From Pseudomonas syringae (lineage in GTDB: Bacteria > Pseudomonadota > Gammaproteobacteria > Pseudomonadales > Pseudomonadaceae): 64,000 nucleotides of DNA. Where the stretch lies: contig NZ_LGSI01000067.1 in NCBI RefSeq assembly GCF_001698815.1, positions 62,001-126,000 of the forward strand. The letters run 5' to 3'. Position numbers and translations under genes: made by a program. Below, piece after piece: positions 42,286 through 50,833 of this stretch (positions are counted from its first letter, which is position 1; each line of letters begins with the position of its first letter). The notes beneath the pieces were generated by a model. It had not been told where the DNA came from. It did no database searches and saw only the letters and a list, made by a program, of their open reading frames with translations.

Positions 42286-43287
42286 ATGAAACCGATGTCA
42301 GCAGAGGATTCGCGCACCGCGTCGCGCTACGCCATGATTCGTGAAGTGCTGCGCACTGCCATTGTCTCCGGCGCGGCGGCCAATGGTTTGGTGCTGCTTG
42401 AAGCACCCTTGGCGCAGCTGTTTGGTACCAGTCGGGTGCCAGTACGCAAGGCCCTCGATCTGCTCCACGCAGAAGGGCTCATCCGTCGTTTCGATGGTCG
42501 AGGTTATCTGGTCAATCCAGACGGCCTGGAGGTCGAACCGCTGCGCCTGTCCTTGAGCCACAAGCAGTTGGGGCTAGACAGCAGCGAAGACCTGGTGGAT
42601 ACACGCCCGCTTGGCGAACGTATCTACGATGAAATTGGCGCGGAATTGTCCACCTGCATCGCTTTTGGTCATTACCGGCTGGATGAACAAAGTGCCGCCG
42701 AGCATTACAGTGTGAGCCGCGCAGTCGTGCGCGAAGCCTTGATGCGTTTGCGTGACCGGGGTCTGGTGGAGAAAGAACCGTATTCCCAGTGGCTGGCCGG
42801 GCCATTGACTGCTCGAGAAGTGACTGAGGATTATGAACTGCGTGCCTGTCTGGAACCCGAAGCGCTGCGCCAGACCGCACCAGGCCTGAGCCGCGAGACG
42901 CTCGAAGCGATGCTCGCACGAGTCATTCAAGCGCAGGGCAATCAGGGTTGTACGCTGCAAGAGATCGAACGAATTGAAGAAGATCTGCATCAGGAGTGTC
43001 TGGCGGGTCTGCACAATCGCAAGATAGCGACCCTGATTCGTCAAGCCCAGAGCCCGATGATCATTAGCCGGATTTTCTACAGGCTGCTGAGTATCGGTGC
43101 GGATGAAGCGATGCTGGCTGAGCATCGCCTGATATTGGAGCTGCTATTGCACGGCGCATTCGATGCCGCAGCGCTCAACCTCAAGGAACATCTGCAAAGA
43201 GCACGGCACCGCATGTTACAACGCCTGAAGGTGCTGTCCGTACTGCCTGAGCAGGAAGTGCCGGGGTACCTGACGCGGTTGAGCTGA
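42286..43287 (+). CDS. GntR/FCD-type regulator with two winged-helix domains
   Basis: 333 residues with an unusual layout: winged helix 1 (about 14-76; SRVPVRKALDLLHAEGLIRR), winged helix 2 (about 108-171; VSRAVVREALMRLRDRGLVE), then a helical FCD-type effector domain (about 178-320). Each helix-turn-helix has the GntR core [VP]xRxAL-x2-L-x3-GL. Normal FCD regulators carry only one. ATG 42286 with AGAG 8 bases upstream was chosen among nearby ATGs. Divergent from the catabolic operon, with paired AT-rich inverted repeats in the spacer, so it probably controls that operon and itself. Confidence 0.85.
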   Translation: MKPMSAEDSRTASRYAMIREVLRTAIVSGAAANGLVLLEAPLAQLFGTSRVPVRKALDLLHAEGLIRRFDGRGYLVNPDGLEVEPLRLSLSHKQLGLDSSEDLVDTRPLGERIYDEIGAELSTCIAFGHYRLDEQSAAEHYSVSRAVVREALMRLRDRGLVEKEPYSQWLAGPLTAREVTEDYELRACLEPEALRQTAPGLSRETLEAMLARVIQAQGNQGCTLQEIERIEEDLHQECLAGLHNRKIATLIRQAQSPMIISRIFYRLLSIGADEAMLAEHRLILELLLHGAFDAAALNLKEHLQRARHRMLQRLKVLSVLPEQEVPGYLTRLS

Positions 43288-43428
43288 GGGCGTTTCCATC
43301 CTGGCCCATGAAGGGTCGTGCAAAAAGCAGTCTGGAGACGATTTTCCTACGTTCGGCAATGAAAGACTGACTTTTGCCGCTGAATGCGTTGTTTTTGACC
43401 CGGTTATAAATGCTATTGACCGCAGCCA

Positions 43429-43456
43429 TTGAAACCTAAGGGAGACCGCCCCATCT
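43429..43456 (+). promoter_or_regulatory. Sigma32-type heat-shock promoter of lon
   Basis: TTGAAA at 43429-43434, a 14-base spacer, and CCCCATCT at 43449-43456: a close match to the RpoH consensus CTTGAAA-N11-16-CCCCATnT. It ends about 30 bases before the lon start. Confidence 0.8.
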
Positions 43457-43486
43457 AAGAGCCATGTTCAATTGTGCAGGTGCCCC

Positions 43487-45907
43487 ATGAGCGACCAGCA
43501 AGCAGACTCACACGATTTGCCAGATGAAGTAGACGCTGAGCACGAAGTAACCCTGAGTTCCACCAGCACCTCGCTCGCCTTGCCTGGGCAGAACCTGCCG
43601 GACAAGGTCTATATCATCCCGATTCATAACCGTCCTTTCTTCCCGGCCCAGGTGTTGCCGGTCATCGTCAATGAAGAACCGTGGGCCGAAACGCTGGAGT
43701 TGGTGAGCAAGTCCGAGCACCACTCCCTGGCGCTGTTCTTCATGGATACCCCACCGGAAGACCCGCGCCACTTCAATACCGACGCGTTGCCCGAATACGG
43801 CACGCTGGTGAAGGTGCACCACGCCAGTCGCGAAAACGGCAAGCTGCAATTCGTCGCCCAGGGCCTGAGCCGGGTGCGCATCAAGACCTGGCTGAAACAT
43901 CATCGCCCGCCTTACCTGGTGGAAGTCGAGTACCCGCATCTGCCCAATGAGCCGACCGACGAGGTCAAGGCGTATGGCATGGCCCTGATCAACGCGATCA
44001 AGGAGCTGCTGCCGCTCAATCCGCTGTACAGCGAAGAGTTGAAGAACTATCTCAATCGCTTCAGCCCCAACGATCCGTCGCCGCTGACCGACTTCGCCGC
44101 AGCGCTGACGTCGGCCACCGGCGTCGAGCTGCAACAAGTGCTCGATTGCGTGCCCATGCTCAAGCGCATGGAAAAAGTCCTGCCGATGCTGCGCAAGGAA
44201 GTCGAAGTTGCGCGCCTGCAAAAGGAAATCTCCGCCGAGGTGAACCGCAAGATCGGTGAGCACCAGCGTGAGTTCTTCCTCAAGGAGCAACTCAAGGTCA
44301 TCCAGCAAGAGCTGGGCCTGAGCAAGGACGACCGCAGCGCCGACATCGAACAGTTCGAAGCTCGCCTGGAAGGCAAAACCCTGCCGCCGCAGGCGCGCAA
44401 GCGCATTGACGAAGAGATCGGCAAGCTCAAGGTGCTGGAAACCGGCTCGCCGGAATATGCCGTCACCCGTAATTACCTGGACTGGGCGAGTTCGGTGCCG
44501 TGGGGCGTGTTCGGCAAGGACAAACTGGACCTCAAGCACGCGCGCAAAGTGCTCGACCAGCATCACGCGGGCCTGGATGACATCAAGGCGCGGATCCTCG
44601 AATTCCTCGCGGTCGGTGCCTATAAAGGCGAGATCAGCGGTTCCATTGTGCTGCTGGTCGGTCCGCCGGGCGTGGGTAAAACCAGTGTCGGGCGCTCCAT
44701 TGCCGAATCCCTGGGGCGGCCGTTCTATCGTTTCAGCGTCGGCGGCATGCGCGATGAAGCCGAGATCAAGGGCCACCGTCGCACCTACATCGGCGCCCAA
44801 CCGGGCAAGCTGGTGCAGGCGCTCAAAGATATGGAAGTGATGAACCCGGTCATCATGCTCGATGAAATCGACAAGATGGGCCAAAGCTATCAGGGTGATC
44901 CGGCCTCGGCATTGCTGGAAACCCTGGACCCGGAACAGAACGTCGAATTCCTCGACCATTATCTGGACCTGCGTCTGGACCTGTCCAAAGTGCTGTTCAT
45001 CTGCACCGCCAACACCCTCGACTCGATCCCCGGCCCGTTGCTCGACCGGATGGAAGTGATTCGCCTCTCCGGTTACATCACCGAAGAGAAACTGGCCATC
45101 GCCAAGCGTCACCTGTGGCCTAAGCAGCTTGCCAAAGCCGGTGTTTCCAAAGGCAGCCTGGCGATCAGCGACAACGCGTTGCGCGCGGTGATCGACGGTT
45201 ATGCGCGAGAAGCCGGTGTGCGGCAGCTGGAGAAACAGCTGAGCAAAGTGGTACGTAAAGCTGTGGTCAAACTGCTGGATGAACCGAAGTCGGTGATCAA
45301 GATCGGCCCAAAAGATCTCGAAGCATCGCTGGGCATGCCGGTGTTCCGTAATGAGCAGGTGCTGTCCGGGACCGGCGTGATTACCGGCCTGGCCTGGACC
45401 AGCATGGGCGGCGCGACCTTGCCGATCGAGGCCACGCGCATTCACACGCTCAACCGTGGCTTCAAACTCACCGGCCAGTTGGGCGATGTGATGAAGGAAT
45501 CCGCTGAAATCGCCTACAGCTACGTCAGCTCAAACCTTGAGCAATTTGGCGGCGATCCACGTTTCTTCGACGAAGCCTTTGTCCACTTGCACGTACCCGA
45601 AGGCGCAACGCCCAAGGACGGCCCAAGTGCTGGCGTGACCATGGCCAGCGCCTTGTTGTCCCTGGCGCGTAACCAGGCACCGAAAAAAGGCGTGGCCATG
45701 ACTGGCGAGCTGACCCTGACCGGGCATGTCCTGCCAATCGGTGGCGTGCGGGAGAAGGTGATTGCGGCCCGTCGGCAGAAGATCAACGAGTTGATCTTGC
45801 CGGAACCCAACCGTGGCAACTTCGAAGAACTGCCGGATTACCTGAAAGAAGGCATCACCGTGCATTTCGCCAAGCGTTTTGCGGATGTGGCGAAGGTGTT
45901 GTTCTAA
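43487..45907 (+). CDS. lon: ATP-dependent Lon-family protease (AsrA-like)
   Basis: 806 residues, full-length LonA layout: N-terminal substrate domain (IIPIHNRPFFPAQVLPVIV), coiled coil, AAA+ domain with GPPGVGKTS and IMLDEIDKMG, and a protease domain with the Ser in PKDGPSAGVTMA and Lys in GGVREKVIAARR. Degrades misfolded and regulatory proteins. ATG 43487 follows CAGGTGCCCC. Context and length resemble PA0779 (AsrA), the second Lon of P. aeruginosa linked to heat shock, and a sigma32 promoter sits upstream. The main lon beside clpX is expected elsewhere. Confidence 0.94.
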   Translation: MSDQQADSHDLPDEVDAEHEVTLSSTSTSLALPGQNLPDKVYIIPIHNRPFFPAQVLPVIVNEEPWAETLELVSKSEHHSLALFFMDTPPEDPRHFNTDALPEYGTLVKVHHASRENGKLQFVAQGLSRVRIKTWLKHHRPPYLVEVEYPHLPNEPTDEVKAYGMALINAIKELLPLNPLYSEELKNYLNRFSPNDPSPLTDFAAALTSATGVELQQVLDCVPMLKRMEKVLPMLRKEVEVARLQKEISAEVNRKIGEHQREFFLKEQLKVIQQELGLSKDDRSADIEQFEARLEGKTLPPQARKRIDEEIGKLKVLETGSPEYAVTRNYLDWASSVPWGVFGKDKLDLKHARKVLDQHHAGLDDIKARILEFLAVGAYKGEISGSIVLLVGPPGVGKTSVGRSIAESLGRPFYRFSVGGMRDEAEIKGHRRTYIGAQPGKLVQALKDMEVMNPVIMLDEIDKMGQSYQGDPASALLETLDPEQNVEFLDHYLDLRLDLSKVLFICTANTLDSIPGPLLDRMEVIRLSGYITEEKLAIAKRHLWPKQLAKAGVSKGSLAISDNALRAVIDGYAREAGVRQLEKQLSKVVRKAVVKLLDEPKSVIKIGPKDLEASLGMPVFRNEQVLSGTGVITGLAWTSMGGATLPIEATRIHTLNRGFKLTGQLGDVMKESAEIAYSYVSSNLEQFGGDPRFFDEAFVHLHVPEGATPKDGPSAGVTMASALLSLARNQAPKKGVAMTGELTLTGHVLPIGGVREKVIAARRQKINELILPEPNRGNFEELPDYLKEGITVHFAKRFADVAKVLF

Positions 45908-45925
45908 AAAGAGCTGCCCTACATC

Positions 45926-46015
45926 TGTTGGAGCGAGGCTTGCCCGCGAATGCCGATAACGCGGTATACCTGCCGCATCGCGTCGACGGGGTCGCGGGCA
46001 AGCCTCGCTCCAACA
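45926..46015. repeat. REP doublet after lon
   Basis: TGTTGGAGCGAGGCTTGCCC from 45926 and the inverted GGGCAAGCCTCGCTCCAACA ending near 46014, 18 bases after the lon stop. It may act as the transcript's 3' hairpin. Confidence 0.92.
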
Positions 46016-46059
46016 GAATCGGCTATCCTCCAGGCTCGTCAAACGAGACTGGAGCCTCC

Positions 46060-46455
46060 ATGACCCCTGCCCGTCTACTCGCCCCGCTAAGCCTTTGCCT
46101 GCTCGCTGCCTGTGCGCAGCAACCGCGCCATATCGTCACCCTCGAAAAACAAAGCGAATGCCCGCTGACCTTGAAAACCGGGCAGATCTTGCTGTTGACC
46201 CTGCCCAGCACGCCGACCACCGGCTACCGCTGGCAGATCCAGAACCCGGCGCAGGGCATCTTGCGCAGCATGGGGCCGGAGGTTTACAGCAACCCCGAAG
46301 ACAAAAACATGGTCGGCAGTGCCGGTCAGTCGGTATGGCGTTATCGGGCGGCGGACGCTGGCAGCGGTCACCTGATGATGGTCTATCAACAGCCGTGGGC
46401 GCCGGAAGTCGCACCGGAACGCACTTTCGACTGCGTGATTACCGTCAATGAGTGA
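46060..46455 (+). CDS. Chagasin-family (I42) protease-inhibitor lipoprotein
   Basis: 131 residues. Signal with lipobox LAAC (Cys18), so a probable lipoprotein. The chagasin/ICP loops are clear: PSTPTTGYRW (inhibitory BC loop, NPTTGYxW-like), a GxxG-type loop near VGSAGQSVWRYRA and the RPW-like QQPWAPE loop. Family members block papain-like cysteine peptidases. A homologue (PA0778, icp) lies beside the lon-like gene in P. aeruginosa too. Its cellular target is unknown. ATG 46060 follows GGAG. Confidence 0.87.
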   Translation: MTPARLLAPLSLCLLAACAQQPRHIVTLEKQSECPLTLKTGQILLLTLPSTPTTGYRWQIQNPAQGILRSMGPEVYSNPEDKNMVGSAGQSVWRYRAADAGSGHLMMVYQQPWAPEVAPERTFDCVITVNE

Positions 46456-46544
46456 GTTTTAGCCAACTTCGCGCAGATGAGGTTTCGGCCCGGACGTGTA
46501 ATTGGCTAAAATGCCGCACTTTTCAGCCCTACGCCGGAACTGCC

Positions 46545-47288
46545 GTGAGCAAAGAACCCGACCGCCTATTCGCCCAGCCCCTTGCCCAGGTGCCCGACTT
46601 CGCCTTTAACGAGGACGTGGTGCGGGTGTTCCCGGACATGATCAAGCGCTCGGTGCCGGGTTATCCGACGATTGTCGAAAATCTCGGCGTGCTCGCGGCG
46701 CAATTTGCGCAACCCAATAGCGTGCTGTACGACTTGGGCAGCTCCTTGGGTGCCGTGACTCAAGCCTTGCGCCGCCATGTGCGAACCGAAGGCTGCAAGG
46801 TCATTGCTGTGGATAACTCGGCAGCCATGGTGGAGCGCTGCCGTGAATACCTCAATGGGCAGGACTCGATGTTTCAGGAGTTGCTGCCGGTGCAGGTCAT
46901 CGAAGGCGACATTCTGGCCCTTGAGTTCCAGCCAGCCTCGGTGGTGGCGTTGAATTTCACACTGCAATTCATCGCTCCCGAGCAACGTCTGACGCTATTG
47001 AGCCGCATCCGCCAGGCGCTGGTGCCGGGCGGCGCGCTGATTCTGTCGGAGAAGCTGCGCTTCAATGACGAACAGGAACACGCTCTGCTCACTGATCTGC
47101 ACGTCGCCTTCAAGCGCGCCAACGGCTACAGCGAACTCGAAATTGCCCAGAAACGCAGCGCCATCGAAAACGTGATGAAGCCCGACAGCCTCGACGAACA
47201 CCGCCAACGCCTGCTTGACGCAGGATTTTCCAAGGTGGTGCCCTGGTTCCAATGCCTTAACTTTGCCTCGTTGATTGCCCTGCCATGA
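46545..47288 (+). CDS. cmoA: Carboxy-S-adenosyl-L-methionine synthase
   Basis: Makes carboxy-SAM from SAM and prephenate, the donor for wobble-uridine modification. 247 residues, class I methyltransferase fold: LYDLGSSLGAVT (motif I), IAVDNSAAMVERC and LNFTLQFI. The GTG at 46545 (M-SKEPDRLFAQPL) fits the family N-terminus; in-frame starts upstream would overlap the promoter. Its stop overlaps cmoB by 4 bases. Confidence 0.95.
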   Translation: MSKEPDRLFAQPLAQVPDFAFNEDVVRVFPDMIKRSVPGYPTIVENLGVLAAQFAQPNSVLYDLGSSLGAVTQALRRHVRTEGCKVIAVDNSAAMVERCREYLNGQDSMFQELLPVQVIEGDILALEFQPASVVALNFTLQFIAPEQRLTLLSRIRQALVPGGALILSEKLRFNDEQEHALLTDLHVAFKRANGYSELEIAQKRSAIENVMKPDSLDEHRQRLLDAGFSKVVPWFQCLNFASLIALP

Positions 47289-48244
47289 TTGATCTCGCTC
47301 CTCTGGTCCGCCGTCTGGCGGGCACTCCTCTGGCTGAATGGGCCAATGGCCTGCAAGCGCAACTCGATACCAAGATGACCAAGGGCCACGGCGATCTGGA
47401 GCGCTGGCAAGGCGCGCTCAATGCCCTGCCCGACTTGATGCCGACCCGCGTCGATCTGGCGGACAGCTTTACCCTGGACGCCGAGTGCGACGGCGAAACC
47501 CGCACTCAGGTGCGCAAGGCGCTGTTGGGCCTGTCGCCGTGGCGTAAAGGGCCGTTCGATGTATTCGGCGTGCATGTGGATACCGAATGGCGCTCGGACT
47601 GGAAGTGGTCGCGGGTTGCCCCGCACCTGGACCTCAAGGGCAAGCGCGTCCTGGACGTCGGTTGCGGCAATGGTTATTACCAGTGGCGCATGCTCGGCGC
47701 CGGGGCTGACAGCGTGATTGGCGTCGATCCGAACTGGCTGTTCTTCTGTCAGTTCCAGGCCATGCAGCGCTTCCTGCCCGACCTTCCAGCCTGGCATTTG
47801 CCGTTCACGCTTGAGGATTTGCCAGCACGGCTCGAAGGCTTCGACACGGTGTTTTCCATGGGCGTGCTGTATCACCGCAAGTCACCCATCGATCACTTGC
47901 TGGCCCTCAAGGATTGCCTGGTCAAAGGCGGCGAACTGGTGCTGGAAACCATGGTGATCGAGGGCGACGTGCATCAAGTGCTGGTCCCGGAGGACCGCTA
48001 CTCGCAGATGCGCAACGTCTGGTTCCTGCCATCAGTGCCGGCGCTGGAACTGTGGCTGCGCCGCGCGGGCTTCGTCGATGTGCGCTGCGTGGATGTCAGC
48101 GTTACCACCGTCGAGGAGCAGCGCGGCACGGAATGGATGCGTTTCCAGTCTCTGAGCGACTTTCTTGATCCGGACGATCACAGCAAAACCGTGGAAGGCC
48201 TGCCCGCGCCGATGCGGGCAGTGATTGTGGGGCGTAAGCCTTAA
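47285..48244 (+). CDS. cmoB: tRNA U34 carboxymethyltransferase
   Basis: Transfers the carboxymethyl group of carboxy-SAM to 5-hydroxyuridine 34 of tRNA, giving cmo5U. 319 residues: N-terminal helical domain, SRVAPHLDLKGKRVLDVGCG (read in parts), MGVLYHRKSPIDHL and ETMVIEG. Start overlaps cmoA by 4 bases, so they are a coupled pair. A REP doublet follows 10 bases after the stop. Confidence 0.96.
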   Translation: MIDLAPLVRRLAGTPLAEWANGLQAQLDTKMTKGHGDLERWQGALNALPDLMPTRVDLADSFTLDAECDGETRTQVRKALLGLSPWRKGPFDVFGVHVDTEWRSDWKWSRVAPHLDLKGKRVLDVGCGNGYYQWRMLGAGADSVIGVDPNWLFFCQFQAMQRFLPDLPAWHLPFTLEDLPARLEGFDTVFSMGVLYHRKSPIDHLLALKDCLVKGGELVLETMVIEGDVHQVLVPEDRYSQMRNVWFLPSVPALELWLRRAGFVDVRCVDVSVTTVEEQRGTEWMRFQSLSDFLDPDDHSKTVEGLPAPMRAVIVGRKP

Positions 48245-48253
48245 AAAACAGCT

Positions 48254-48343
48254 TGTTGGAGCGAGGCTTGCCCGCGAACTGGTCACTGCGGTGTCGCAGA
48301 TACACCGCGTTAGCGTTCTTCGCGGGCAAGCCTCGCTCCAACA
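48254..48343. repeat. REP doublet between cmoB and pdxJ
   Basis: TTGTTGGAGCGAGGCTTGCC at 48253 and the inverted GGCAAGCCTCGCTCCAACAG ending at 48343, between convergent genes. The pdxJ stop is only 15 bases from the right arm, so the doublet probably doubles as terminator for both. Confidence 0.93.
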
Positions 48344-48357
48344 GGGCTCCGGCTTTT

Positions 48358-49104
48358 TCAGCCCTTGTAAGCCGCCGCCAAAATCAACGCTTTCATTTCC
48401 GCCACCGCCGACTTGAAGCCCACGAACAGCGCGTGAGCCACCAGCGCGTGGCCGATGTTCAGCTCGTTCACGCCCTTGATCGCCGCAACTGCTTCGACGT
48501 TGTGGTAATGCAGGCCGTGTCCGGCGTTGACGATCAAACCTTCAGCCAGACCAAACGCGACACCATCGACGATACGTTGCAGCTCGTCGGCGACTTCGGT
48601 GGGGGTCTGGGCGTCGGCATAACGACCGGTGTGCAACTCGACGGCAGGCGCGCCGACACGTTTTGACGCGGCGATCTGCCGCTCATCTGCGTCGATGAAC
48701 AGCGACACTTCACACCCGATCTTGCTCAAGCGCTCAACGGCCGCCTGAATGCGCGCTTCCTGGCCGGCTACGTCGAGACCGCCCTCGGTGGTCAATTCCT
48801 GGCGTGTTTCCGGAACGAGGCAAACATGCGCCGGACGAAGGCGCTCGGCGAAAGCCAGCATTTCGTCGGTCACGCCCATTTCGAAGTTCATGCGGGTTTG
48901 CAGCACATCCTTGAGCAGCAATACATCGCGTTCCTGAATATGGCGGCGGTCTTCACGCAAATGCACGGTGATGCCATCGGCACCCGCCTCTTCGGCATCC
49001 AGCGCGGCCTTGACCGGGTCCGGGTAACGCGTGCCCCGGGCCTGACGCAACGTGGCGACGTGATCGATGTTGACGCCAAGAAGGATGCGAGTGCTGTGAG
49101 TCAC
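48358..49104 (-). CDS. pdxJ: Pyridoxine 5'-phosphate synthase
   Basis: Condenses deoxyxylulose 5-phosphate with aminoacetone phosphate to form pyridoxine phosphate. 248 residues, TIM barrel: LGVNIDHVATLRQARG, ITVHLREDRRHI, LVPETRQELTTEGGLD and NAGHGLHYHN. GTG 49104 follows CAGGAG at good spacing and matches the family N-terminus; an upstream start would add 113 unrelated residues. Last gene of the lepA-lepB-rnc-era-recO-pdxJ group. acpS, which follows pdxJ in E. coli, is not present. Confidence 0.96.
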   Translation of the reverse strand: MTHSTRILLGVNIDHVATLRQARGTRYPDPVKAALDAEEAGADGITVHLREDRRHIQERDVLLLKDVLQTRMNFEMGVTDEMLAFAERLRPAHVCLVPETRQELTTEGGLDVAGQEARIQAAVERLSKIGCEVSLFIDADERQIAASKRVGAPAVELHTGRYADAQTPTEVADELQRIVDGVAFGLAEGLIVNAGHGLHYHNVEAVAAIKGVNELNIGHALVAHALFVGFKSAVAEMKALILAAAYKG

Positions 49105-49154
49105 GGGTGTCTCCTGAAAGATGGTCGGAACAGGTCGGTGAGCATAAAGCCTGT

Positions 49155-49838
49155 TTACGGCTTGCGAAACAGTTCGCGACTGACTAATGGACGGCCGCCC
49201 AGGTGAACGGCCAATGCCTGACGCATCAGCCGCTTGGCGGCAGACAACGCACCCGGCGCACTCCAGTCGGCTTCGGCCATGGCCAGCAGCTCGACGCCCT
49301 GGAATAAACCGGGCTGCAACAGGTACACCCGCTCCAGCCCGGCATCCACTACCAGACGGTACATGCCGTCCGTTGCCAGCGGTTCGCCATTGACGTCCGT
49401 ATCCAACGCAAAACCGTAGCCCAGATCGTCGAGCAGGCGCCATTCGAAAGAACGCAACAGCGGTTCCAGCGGACGACCTTCGGCCAGTGCCAGCAAGGTA
49501 GCAGCGTAATGATCAAAAACGGCGGGATGGGGATCTTCGGCGGGCAGCAGGCGAATGATCAGCTCATTGAGGTAAAGGCCGCTGAACAGCGCCTCGCCCA
49601 CCAGCCAGCTGGCAACACCCGAGGCTTCCATACGCCCGACATTCTTCAGTTCGCCACGGCCACGAAATTCGATCTCAAGCGGCACAAACGGGCGCGCTAG
49701 CGTACCGGCCTTGCCTCGCGCACTGCGCAGCACGGCCCGCAGGCGACCTTGCGGCGTGAGGAAGTCGACAAGTGCACTGTTTTCACGGTACGCCCGGCTG
49801 TGCAACACGTAAGCAAGTTGGCCGATGGGCGCGCTCAT
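49155..49838 (-). CDS. recO: DNA repair protein RecO
   Basis: Recombination mediator that helps load RecA at gaps with RecF and RecR. 227 residues: N-terminal OB-fold (AYVLHSRAYRENSALVDFLT; GRLRAVLRSARGKAG), helical C-terminal part (ELIIRLLPAEDPHPAVFD; FEWRLLDDLGYGF). No zinc-binding cysteines, normal for proteobacterial RecO. Sits between era and pdxJ as usual for the genus. Confidence 0.94.
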   Translation of the reverse strand: MSAPIGQLAYVLHSRAYRENSALVDFLTPQGRLRAVLRSARGKAGTLARPFVPLEIEFRGRGELKNVGRMEASGVASWLVGEALFSGLYLNELIIRLLPAEDPHPAVFDHYAATLLALAEGRPLEPLLRSFEWRLLDDLGYGFALDTDVNGEPLATDGMYRLVVDAGLERVYLLQPGLFQGVELLAMAEADWSAPGALSAAKRLMRQALAVHLGGRPLVSRELFRKP

Positions 49839-49930
49839 TGTTCAGGCAGGCTCGAAAGAGGCGAAGACAACGGAGGAATGTGACTGCCAATGGCAGAGCG
49901 CAGGAAACGCTCCACCATTGGGCATTGAGC

Positions 49931-50833
49931 TTACAGGTCGCCGTAGCCCAACGAACGCAGGGCGCGCTCGTCATCGGACCAGCCGCCTTTGACCTTGACC
50001 CAGAGATTGAGCATGACCTTGGAGTCGAACAGCAGCTCCATGTCGCGGCGCGCGTCGGTGCCGATGCGCTTGATGCGCTCGCCCTTGTCGCCAATGATGA
50101 TCTTCTTCTGACCGTCACGTTCGACGAGGATCAAGGCATGAATATGCAGAGTTTTGCCCTGCTGCTTGAACTCTTCGATTTCAACCGTGATCTGGTACGG
50201 TAGCTCGGCACCCAACTGACGCATGATCTTCTCGCGAACCAGCTCGGCGGCCAGGAAGCGGCTGCTGCGATCAGTGATCTGATCTTCCGGGAAGAAGTGC
50301 TCGTTTTCCGGCAAATGCTTGGCGATCAGGGTTTCCAGCGCTTCGAGGTTGTGCCCGTGCTGCGCGGAAATCGGCATGATCGAAGCATTGGGCAGCTGAC
50401 CCTGCAACCATTCCAGATGCGGCATCAGCTCGGTCTTGTCTTCCAGGCGGTCGGTCTTGTTGATCGCCAGAATCACCGGACCCTGCACGTATTGCACACG
50501 CTCGAGCACCATCTGGTCTTCGTCGGTCCAGCGCGTACGGTCAACCACGAAAATCACCACATCAACGTCTTTCAACGCTGCTGACGCGGTCTTGTTCATG
50601 TAGCGATTGAGCGCTTTTTCGCCGTTCTTGTGCATGCCCGGGGTATCGACGTAGACCGCCTGGATGGCGCCTTCGGTCTTGATCCCCAGCATGTTGTGAC
50701 GGGTAGTCTGCGGCTTGCGCGAAGTGATCGCCAGCTTCTGACCCAGAATATGGTTGAGCAGCGTGGATTTGCCCACGTTCGGGCGGCCGACAATGGCGAC
50801 ATAGCCACAGCGTGTTGCGATTGAATCATTCAT
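49931..50833 (-). CDS. era: GTPase Era
   Basis: Essential GTPase in 16S rRNA maturation and 30S assembly. 300 residues: GRPNVGKST (G1), DTPGMH (G3), NKTDRLED (G4), SAQHGHN (G5) and a C-terminal KH domain (IIIGDKGERIKRIG) that binds 16S rRNA 3' end. ATG 50833 (MNDSIATRCGYVAIVG) was chosen; it overlaps the rnc stop by 8 bases. Confidence 0.97.
   Translation of the reverse strand: MNDSIATRCGYVAIVGRPNVGKSTLLNHILGQKLAITSRKPQTTRHNMLGIKTEGAIQAVYVDTPGMHKNGEKALNRYMNKTASAALKDVDVVIFVVDRTRWTDEDQMVLERVQYVQGPVILAINKTDRLEDKTELMPHLEWLQGQLPNASIMPISAQHGHNLEALETLIAKHLPENEHFFPEDQITDRSSRFLAAELVREKIMRQLGAELPYQITVEIEEFKQQGKTLHIHALILVERDGQKKIIIGDKGERIKRIGTDARRDMELLFDSKVMLNLWVKVKGGWSDDERALRSLGYGDL

Noticed and set aside
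43508..45445. 645-codon open frame on the minus strand inside lon
   Set aside because: It is antisense to a full-length Lon with all motifs; the composition (His/Gln/Arg/Leu rich) is typical of shadow frames in GC-rich genes.
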